Shown: one piece after another, positions 7,490-13,851 of the stretch
Layout: every line of letters starts with the position of its first letter
Position numbering within the stretch: position 1 is the first letter of the stretch
Assembly (NCBI GenBank): GCA_035547155.1
Contig: DASZVJ010000021.1
Coordinates: forward strand, 1-13,851
From: CAZNMF01 sp035547155
GTDB lineage: Bacteria > Acidobacteriota > Vicinamibacteria > Vicinamibacterales > SCN-69-37
Direction of reading: 5' to 3'
Length of the DNA: 13,851 nucleotides
The notes under the pieces: generated by a model
What the model was told of the DNA's origin: nothing
The model's input: only the letters and a program-made list of their open reading frames with translations
Databases searched by the model: none
Position numbers and translations under genes: made by a program

Positions 7490-7573
7490 TGCGAAAGGGG
7501 GGAGTCGAACCCCCAAGGCCTTTCGGCCACCGGATCCTAAGTCCGGCGCGTCTGCCAGTTCCGCCACTTTCGC
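7490..7573 (-). tRNA. tRNA-Leu (anticodon UAG)
   Basis: On the minus strand the acceptor stem GCGAAAG (7573-7567) pairs exactly with CTTTCGC (7497-7491), with discriminator A at 7490. The anticodon stem CCGGA/TCCGG encloses the loop CTTAGGA, giving anticodon UAG, which reads CUN leucine codons. A long variable arm (GGCC-GAAA-GGCC) marks it as class II. The T arm is GGGGG-TTCGACT-CCCCC. The CCA end is not encoded: ACTTTT follows, giving a short T-run for termination. A weak TACCCT (7588-7583) 9 nt upstream may be its -10. It runs against its neighbours, diverging from tig and converging on the DUF5916 gene. Confidence 0.96.
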
Positions 7574-7616
7574 GTGATGCTCAGGGTAGCAGGTCGGCTT
7601 CTGACCTGAAACATAC

Positions 7617-7643
7617 CGGGCGGCCACAAGGGCCGCCCCTACG
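7617..7643 (-). repeat. Dispersed hairpin repeat, copy C
   Basis: On the plus strand GGGCGGCC (7618-7625), ACAAG, GGCCGCCC (7631-7638), then CTAC. This is the exact family sequence in minus orientation with a fully paired stem. A CAGGTC/GACCTG hairpin (7590-7608) lies 9 nt beyond its end, as the second hairpin does beside copy A. It faces copy D across 35 nt. Confidence 0.82.
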
Positions 7644-7678
7644 GTTTCGTCGCCCGAAGCCCGTTGCCCGTAGCCAAC

Positions 7679-7704
7679 GTAGGGGCCGCCCTTGTGGCGG
7701 CCCG
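7679..7704 (+). repeat. Dispersed hairpin repeat, copy D
   Basis: GTAG precedes arms GGGCCGCC (7683-7690) and GGCGGCCC (7696-7703) around CTTGT. Compared with copies B and C, one G-C pair has become C-G, with both sides changed. It ends 33 nt before the putative -10 of tig, so it may lie just upstream of or within the tig promoter region. Confidence 0.82.
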
Positions 7705-7737
7705 CGATCCGCGTGTCGCCCGCAGCCCTCAGCCTGC

Positions 7738-7743
7738 GATAAT
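7738..7743 (+). promoter_or_regulatory. Putative -10 box for tig (leaderless start)
   Basis: GATAAT (5 of 6 to consensus) ends 7 nt before ATG 7751, which would put the transcript start at or within a base of the start codon. No Shine-Dalgarno sequence is present. No good -35 is visible at 17 bp. Confidence 0.5.
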
Positions 7744-7750
7744 GCTCCTG

Positions 7751-9073
7751 ATGAAGACCGAGCTCACTGACGTTTCAGAGACCCGCAAGCACGTGACGTT
7801 CGAAGTCCCGCCCGACGTCGTCGAGGCCGAAATCGATCGGATTGCGAAGGATTACACCCGTTCCGCCCGTGTGCCGGGATTCCGGCCGGGCAAGGTGCCG
7901 GCGCGCGTCGTCCGGCAGCGCTACAAGGACCAGATTCTGCACGACGTCGCGCACGACCTGATTCCGCGCCTCGTCGGCGGCGCGCTGCGCGAGCGCGGCC
8001 TCGAGCCGGTCGCCGCGCCGGACATCAAGGACGTCGTCCTCGAGGAAGGCCAGCCGCTGACGTTCGTCGCGGACTTCGAGACGCTGCCGCCGATCGATCC
8101 CGGCGACTACACGGGCCTCGTGCTGCGCAAGCCGCCCGCGGTGCTCGAAGTGGGCGCCGTCGATCGCGCGATCGATCAGCTGCGCGAGCGTCACGCGCGC
8201 TGGCAGCCCGTCGAGGATCGGCCGGCCGCGGCCGGCGACACGCTGCTGCTCGATCTCACGCGGACGCGGCGCGCGCGCCTGATTGCGCTGCCCGGCGAGA
8301 ACGAGCTCCCCGCGGACGCCGACAAGCCCGGGGAACCGGAGCGTCTGCAGAACGTGACCGTCGAGATCGGCGCGTCCGCCAACCCGCCGGGCTTCGACGA
8401 GCAGCTCACGGGCGCGGTCGCCGGAGATACGCGGTCGTTCCCGGTCACCTTCCCCGTCGCGTACGAGGTCGAAGAGCTGCGCGGCGCGACGGTCGACTAC
8501 GAGATCACCGTCAAGGGCATCCGCCGCAAGGAGCTCCTGGCGCTCGACGACGACTTCGCGAAGGAAGTCAGCGACGCGGAGACGATGGACGCGCTGCGCG
8601 AGCGCGTGCGCGAGGATCTGCAGAAGGAGGCGGAAGCGGACGCGGATCATCAGGTCCGTCACGAGCTGCTGCAGCGGCTGTCGACGCGGCTCTCGACGCC
8701 GCCCGAGGTGCTCGTCGCGCACGAAGTCGATCGCCGCCTCGAAGAGTTCGTGCGCCGCCTGATGGAACAGGGCCTCGATCCGATGCAGGTGAACATGGAC
8801 TGGCAGGACTTCCGCCAGCGCCAGCACGAGTCGGCGCTCGAGACGGTCAAGTCGACGCTCGTGCTCGACGAGATCGCGCGGCGCGAGTCGATCGCGGCGA
8901 CCGACGAAGATCTGAACGCCGAGATCGCGAAGTTCGCGGATCGCGCGGGCCGGACGGTGACGGCCGTCCGTGCGCAGCTGGAGAAGGACGGGGCCGTCCC
9001 GCGGCTGCTGGCGGGCATCCGCCGCGAAAAGACGATGACCTGGCTGCTCGAACACGCACAGATTTCGTCGTAG
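7751..9073 (+). CDS. tig: Trigger factor, ribosome-associated chaperone
   Basis: A 440-aa chaperone that docks at the ribosome exit tunnel and shields nascent chains. It has the three trigger factor parts. The ribosome-binding domain (about 1-125) carries the signature GFRPGKVP at 43-50. An FKBP-like domain follows (about 160-258), then a helical C-terminal chaperone domain (about 259-440). The FKBP part is unusual: it has an extra segment of about 25 residues at 173-200, and NPPGF (211-215) where active relatives have a xIPGF core, so isomerase activity may be weak or lost. The start is set at ATG 7751 because MKTELTDVSE begins the domain as in other trigger factors. In-frame ATGs at 7664 and 7742 would add residues translated from repeat copy D or from the promoter. 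It heads the tig-clpP-clpX-lon block, a widespread arrangement. Confidence 0.96.
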   Translation: MKTELTDVSETRKHVTFEVPPDVVEAEIDRIAKDYTRSARVPGFRPGKVPARVVRQRYKDQILHDVAHDLIPRLVGGALRERGLEPVAAPDIKDVVLEEGQPLTFVADFETLPPIDPGDYTGLVLRKPPAVLEVGAVDRAIDQLRERHARWQPVEDRPAAAGDTLLLDLTRTRRARLIALPGENELPADADKPGEPERLQNVTVEIGASANPPGFDEQLTGAVAGDTRSFPVTFPVAYEVEELRGATVDYEITVKGIRRKELLALDDDFAKEVSDAETMDALRERVREDLQKEAEADADHQVRHELLQRLSTRLSTPPEVLVAHEVDRRLEEFVRRLMEQGLDPMQVNMDWQDFRQRQHESALETVKSTLVLDEIARRESIAATDEDLNAEIAKFADRAGRTVTAVRAQLEKDGAVPRLLAGIRREKTMTWLLEHAQISS

Positions 9074-9117
9074 CTGCGCGGCCGCGAATTTTTCTCGCCG
9101 ATGACCGATGTTGTGAC

Positions 9118-9184
9118 GGCCGGATCACCCGATAGATAGAGGGCGGCAGCGCGGCGCGCCGCCCATTCGGGTGATTCGCCGGCC
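9118..9184. terminator. Long two-part hairpin between tig and clpP
   Basis: Outer arms GGCCGGATCACCCGA (9118-9132) and TCGGGTGATTCGCCGGCC (9167-9184) pair over 15 bp with a 3-nt bulge. Inside, GGGCGGC (9141-9147) pairs with GCCGCCC (9158-9164). It begins 45 nt after the tig stop and ends 15 nt before the putative clpP -10, so it covers the clpP -35 region. There is no T-run. It may end tig transcription, protect the tig 3' end, or be a binding site at the clpP promoter. Confidence 0.5.
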
Positions 9185-9198
9185 GCTCACCAACCCAC

Positions 9199-9204
9199 TA
9201 CAAT
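9199..9204 (+). promoter_or_regulatory. Putative -10 box for clpP (leaderless start)
   Basis: TACAAT (5 of 6 to consensus) is followed by only TTCCCT before ATG 9211, so transcription would start on the start codon. There is no Shine-Dalgarno sequence. The surrounding text CTACAATTTCC resembles CTATAATTTCC before the WYL regulator. Confidence 0.5.
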
Positions 9205-9210
9205 TTCCCT

Positions 9211-9813
9211 ATGCCAGACTCCCGAGCCCAACTGATCCCGATGGTGGTCGAGCAGACCAACCGCGGGGAGCGCGCGTACGACATTTTCTCGCGGCTGCTC
9301 AAGGACAGCATCATCTTCATCGGCACGCCGATCGACGACACGATTGCCAATCTGGTGATCGCGCAGATGCTCTTCCTCGAGGCCGAGGATCCCGAGCGCG
9401 ACATCATGCTCTACATCAACAGCCCGGGGGGATCGATCACGGCGGGGCTGGCCATCTACGACACGATGCAGTTCATCAAGCCGGACGTGCAGACGATCTG
9501 CATCGGCCAGGCCGCGTCGATGGCCGCGACGCTGCTCGCGGCGGGCGCCAAAGGCAAGCGGTTCTCGCTGCCCAACTCGCGCATCCTGATTCACCAGCCG
9601 CTGATGTCGGGATTGTCGGGCCAGGCGAGCGACATCGACATCCACGCGAAAGAAATCCTGCGCATGCGTGAGCGCCTCAACGAAATCATGGCGCAGCACA
9701 CCGGTCAGCCGCTCAAGCGCATCGCGGAAGACACCGATCGTGACTACATCATGGGCGCAGAGCAGGCGAAGGAATACGGTATCATTGACGATGTCTTCAG
9801 CCGTCGCGCCTAA
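9211..9813 (+). CDS. clpP: ATP-dependent Clp protease, proteolytic subunit
   Basis: A 200-aa serine peptidase that forms the tetradecameric barrel of ClpXP and degrades unfolded and tagged proteins in the cytoplasm. The catalytic triad is Ser103 in GQAASMAA (99-106), His128 in ILIHQP (125-130) and Asp178 in DTDRDY (174-179). YINSPGGSITAGLAIYDTMQ (68-87) is the conserved handle and oxyanion region. Length is normal for the family. ATG 9211 is supported by the short N-terminal segment before VVEQTNRGERAYDIFSRLL, where other ClpPs begin. The N-terminal residues before this block may be removed by self-processing. It is followed after 81 nt by clpX, its unfoldase partner, as in many bacteria. The start appears leaderless, and a long hairpin lies just upstream, so it may be transcribed separately from tig. 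Confidence 0.98.
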   Translation: MPDSRAQLIPMVVEQTNRGERAYDIFSRLLKDSIIFIGTPIDDTIANLVIAQMLFLEAEDPERDIMLYINSPGGSITAGLAIYDTMQFIKPDVQTICIGQAASMAATLLAAGAKGKRFSLPNSRILIHQPLMSGLSGQASDIDIHAKEILRMRERLNEIMAQHTGQPLKRIAEDTDRDYIMGAEQAKEYGIIDDVFSRRA

Positions 9814-9830
9814 GGTCCTGGTTCGTTTCC

Positions 9831-9854
9831 GCTAACGCCGTCTGGCGGCGTAGC
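9831..9854. other. Small hairpin between clpP and clpX
   Basis: GCTAACGCCG (9831-9840) pairs with CGGCGTAGC (9846-9854) with one bulged A around TCTGG. It starts 17 nt after the clpP stop. No T-run follows, so it may slow RNA decay or attenuate readthrough rather than terminate. Confidence 0.4.
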
Positions 9855-9894
9855 CGATACTCCAGTTACACCCGAGGACACGCGAGAAGGGACC

Positions 9895-11139
9895 ATGACC
9901 ACGAAGAAATCTGGCGAGAACGAGGTGCTCCGCTGCTCGTTCTGCAACAAGGACCAGAACGACGTCCGCAAGCTCATCGCGGGTCCCACCGTGTTCATCT
10001 GCGACGAGTGCGTCGAGGTCTGCAACGACATCATCGCCGACGACAGCAAGTTCGATCGCGGCACGCGCTCGACGCTGCCGATGCCGGTCGAGATCAAGAA
10101 GTTCCTCGACGAGTACGTCATCGGCCAGGAGCAGACGAAGAAGAAGCTGGCCGTCGCGGTCTACAACCACTACAAGCGGCTCGAGATTCAGAAGCAGTCG
10201 CGCGGCCGCCACGACGTCGAGCTGATCAAGTCGAACATCCTGCTGATCGGTCCGACGGGCACGGGCAAGACGCTGCTCGCGCAGACGCTCGCGCGCCTGC
10301 TCTCCGTCCCGTTCACGATCGTCGACGCAACGACGTTGACCGAGGCGGGGTACGTCGGCGAGGACGTCGAGAACATCATCCTGAAACTGCTGCAGGCTGC
10401 GGGCGGCGACATCGAGAAGGCGCAGCAGGGCATCATCTACATCGACGAGGTCGACAAGATCTGCCGCAAGGACGAGAACCCCTCGATCACGCGTGACGTG
10501 TCGGGCGAAGGCGTCCAGCAGGCGCTCTTGAAGATTCTCGAAGGCACCGTCGCCAACGTTCCGCCGCAGGGCGGCCGCAAGCATCCGCACCAGGAGTTCT
10601 TCCAGGTCGACACGACCAACATCCTGTTCATCTGCGGCGGCGCGTTCGTCGGCCTCGACAAGCAGATCGCGCGGCGGCTCGGCAAGAAGACGATGGGCTT
10701 CAAGGCGGACGTGAAGACGGCCGTCAAGGAGAGCTCCGCGCTCACCGAGCAGGTCGAGCCGGAAGATCTGATCAAGTACGGCTTGATCCCGGAGTTCGTC
10801 GGCCGCCTGCCCGTCGTCGGCACGCTGCACGAGCTCGACAAGCCCGCGCTCGTCCAGATCCTGACGCAGCCGCGCAACGCGATCACGCGCCAGTATCAGC
10901 GCCTGTTCGAGTACGAGAACGTCAAGCTGCGCTTCACCGACGACGCGCTCGAGGCGATTGCCGAGGCGGCGTTGCGGCGGAAGATCGGCGCCCGCGGGCT
11001 TCGCATGATCATCGAGGACATCATGCTCGACCTGATGTACACCCTCCCTGGTCAGAAGAAGATTCGGGAGTGCGTGATCACCCGCGAGGTGGTAGAGTCG
11101 AAAGAGAAGCCGATCACGGTCATCGAGAAGGCTGGATGA
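9895..11139 (+). CDS. clpX: ATP-dependent Clp protease, ATP-binding subunit ClpX
   Basis: A 414-aa AAA+ unfoldase that feeds substrates into ClpP. An N-terminal zinc-binding domain has Cys14, Cys17, Cys36 and Cys39 (CSFC and CDEC pairs) for substrate and adaptor recognition. The AAA+ core has Walker A GPTGTGKT (119-126), pore loop GYVGED (151-156) and Walker B IIYIDE (179-184). KIGARGLRMIIEDIM near the C-terminus is the sensor-2 segment. The ClpP-docking tripeptide, IGF in E. coli, appears to be MGF at 266-268, a conservative change. The start at 9895 has a modest GAAGG site 4 nt upstream, and the zinc domain begins at the usual distance. Length is normal. It is probably co-transcribed with clpP across the 81-nt gap. 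Identification is certain. Confidence 0.98.
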   Translation: MTTKKSGENEVLRCSFCNKDQNDVRKLIAGPTVFICDECVEVCNDIIADDSKFDRGTRSTLPMPVEIKKFLDEYVIGQEQTKKKLAVAVYNHYKRLEIQKQSRGRHDVELIKSNILLIGPTGTGKTLLAQTLARLLSVPFTIVDATTLTEAGYVGEDVENIILKLLQAAGGDIEKAQQGIIYIDEVDKICRKDENPSITRDVSGEGVQQALLKILEGTVANVPPQGGRKHPHQEFFQVDTTNILFICGGAFVGLDKQIARRLGKKTMGFKADVKTAVKESSALTEQVEPEDLIKYGLIPEFVGRLPVVGTLHELDKPALVQILTQPRNAITRQYQRLFEYENVKLRFTDDALEAIAEAALRRKIGARGLRMIIEDIMLDLMYTLPGQKKIRECVITREVVESKEKPITVIEKAG

Positions 11140-11188
11140 CGCGACGGCGGCCGACGCGTACGGCCGGGCTCCCAGGATCGATCCGGTC

Positions 11189-11205
11189 GTAGATCGATCA
11201 TCTAC
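11189..11205. promoter_or_regulatory. Hairpin immediately before the lon start
   Basis: GTAGAT (11189-11194) and ATCTAC (11200-11205) are exact complements around CGATC, ending 2 nt before ATG 11208. The same stretch holds two GATCGATC palindromes (11176-11183 and 11192-11199). No Shine-Dalgarno sequence is present. GATCAT (11196-11201), 6 nt before the ATG, is a weak -10 candidate in the position seen at clpP. The hairpin could control lon translation if transcription comes from clpX, or the palindromes could be an operator. Confidence 0.35.
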
Positions 11206-11207
11206 CC

Positions 11208-13586
<2,379 letters not shown>

Positions 13587-13612
13587 CGCGCGCGCGTCAC
13601 ACACGCGACATC

Positions 13613-13662
13613 CGCCGGGTGTCATCAGGGCTTCGGTCCAGGTGACACCCGGCGTTGTTTTT
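13613..13662 (+). terminator. Strong intrinsic terminator after lon
   Basis: CGCCGGGTGTCA (13613-13624) and TGACACCCGGCG (13643-13654) form a perfect 12-bp stem. An inner GGGC/GTCC helix (13628-13631 with 13636-13639) is capped by a UUCG tetraloop closed by C-G. TTGTTTTT (13655-13662) follows directly. It starts 26 nt after the lon stop and is the clearest terminator in the window. Confidence 0.92.
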
Positions 13663-13671
13663 GCCCATAAT
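13642..13671 (+). promoter_or_regulatory. Putative promoter for the crystallin-like gene, overlapping the lon terminator
   Basis: GTGACA (13642-13647, 5 of 6 to TTGACA) and CATAAT (13666-13671, 5 of 6 to TATAAT) are 18 bp apart. The -35 box lies in the 3' arm of the terminator stem, and the T-run falls in the spacer. A start near 13678 would give a leader of about 27 nt carrying GGAGGAGG at 13693-13700. Confidence 0.55.
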
Positions 13672-13704
13672 GCCTCACGTTCCGGCATGTCCGGAGGAGG
13701 ATGC

Positions 13705-13851
13705 ATGGCCATCTCCAGAAAGCTGTTTGCGGCGGCCGTGTTGTGCGTGGGGCTCGCCGCCCCGATTGCCGCGCAACGCGATCGTCAGATGGGCGGCCTC
13801 GGTCTCGAGGCCTTCGAAGACAAGAACTTCAACGGCCGCAGCGCGACGTTT
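13705..13851 (+). CDS. Secreted beta/gamma-crystallin-like protein, N-terminal part
   Basis: Only the first 49 codons are in the window; the gene runs off the right edge. ATG 13705 follows a strong GGAGGAGG site with a 4-nt gap. Residues 1-23 form a clear Sec signal peptide: MAISRK, a hydrophobic Ala/Val/Leu core, and IAA just before Gln24, a likely cleavage point. The mature start then reads LEAFEDKNFNGRSATF (34-49), which fits the first strands of a beta/gamma-crystallin Greek-key repeat (aromatic, acidic, NFxGRS, aromatic). Such secreted bacterial domains often bind calcium. With half a motif visible the family call is tentative; a peptidase-inhibitor I36-type Greek-key protein is an alternative. 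An overlapping ATG at 13701 is out of frame and gives no signal peptide. It has its own promoter behind the lon terminator, so it is not part of the proteostasis operon. Confidence 0.7.
   Translation, partial: MAISRKLFAAAVLCVGLAAPIAAQRDRQMGGLGLEAFEDKNFNGRSATF

Noticed and set aside
5866..7530. 554-codon open frame antisense to the DUF5916 gene, extending over tRNA-Leu
   Set aside because: It has biased composition, no recognisable domain, and would encode across a tRNA gene on the same strand.
307..7704. CRISPR interpretation of the repeated units
   Set aside because: Copies are kilobases apart, in both orientations, without regular spacers.
7664..7750. Upstream starts of tig (ATG 7664 or 7742)
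   Set aside because: They would translate repeat copy D and the likely promoter; family N-termini begin at MKTEL.
7405..7750. tRNA-Leu as an integration site for a mobile element
   Set aside because: No integrase, no duplicated tRNA 3' end, and the flanking genes are core. The nearby repeats are short hairpins found elsewhere in the window.
7775..9055. 426-codon open frame antisense to tig
   Set aside because: Shadow of the reading frame of a clearly functional trigger factor.
9078..9094. CGCGGCCGCG followed by AATTTTT as a tig terminator
   Set aside because: The palindrome leaves almost no room for a loop, giving only about three usable pairs; the larger hairpin at 9118-9184 is more credible.

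Overview
The window is high-GC bacterial chromosome, mostly housekeeping. I infer an acidobacterium (Vicinamibacteria-like) from four things: the base composition, the tig-clpP-clpX-lon block, the CBM9/DUF5916 outer-membrane protein next to a CE15-type esterase, and a dispersed GTAGGGGC... hairpin repeat. The taxonomy is an inference from context, not a database result. I see no phage, IS, CRISPR or defence module.

Layout. 1-244 (-): 5' end of aroA. 376-1731 (-): secreted CE15-like glucuronoyl esterase, divergent from gdhA (1801-3216, +) across a 69-bp gap. 3277-3486 (-): a 69-aa unknown protein that converges on gdhA, with a palindromic element between them, and diverges from a WYL-domain regulator (3663-4643, +). 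4846-7404 (+): DUF5916 outer-membrane protein with an N-terminal CBM9-like domain. 7490-7573 (-): tRNA-Leu(UAG). 7751-13586 (+): the proteostasis block of trigger factor, ClpP, ClpX and Lon. 13705-end (+): start of a secreted beta/gamma-crystallin-like protein behind a strong terminator.

How the genes work together. Trigger factor receives nascent chains at the ribosome. ClpXP and Lon remove misfolded and regulatory proteins. gdhA links amino-acid nitrogen to the TCA cycle, and aroA belongs to aromatic amino-acid synthesis. The esterase and the DUF5916 protein carry export signals and fit a polysaccharide-degrading envelope lifestyle.

The most interesting signals are not genes. (1) A family of short hairpin repeats lies only between genes. 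It has four clear copies and one degenerate copy. One copy has a compensatory base-pair swap, and two copies form an inverted pair like a REPIN upstream of tig. (2) tig and clpP, and less clearly aroA and lon, lack a Shine-Dalgarno sequence. Each has a -10-like hexamer 6-9 nt before the ATG, which suggests leaderless or near-leaderless transcripts. The other genes mostly have strong AGGAGG-type sites. (3) After lon, a UUCG-capped terminator has the likely -35 box of the next gene in its 3' arm.
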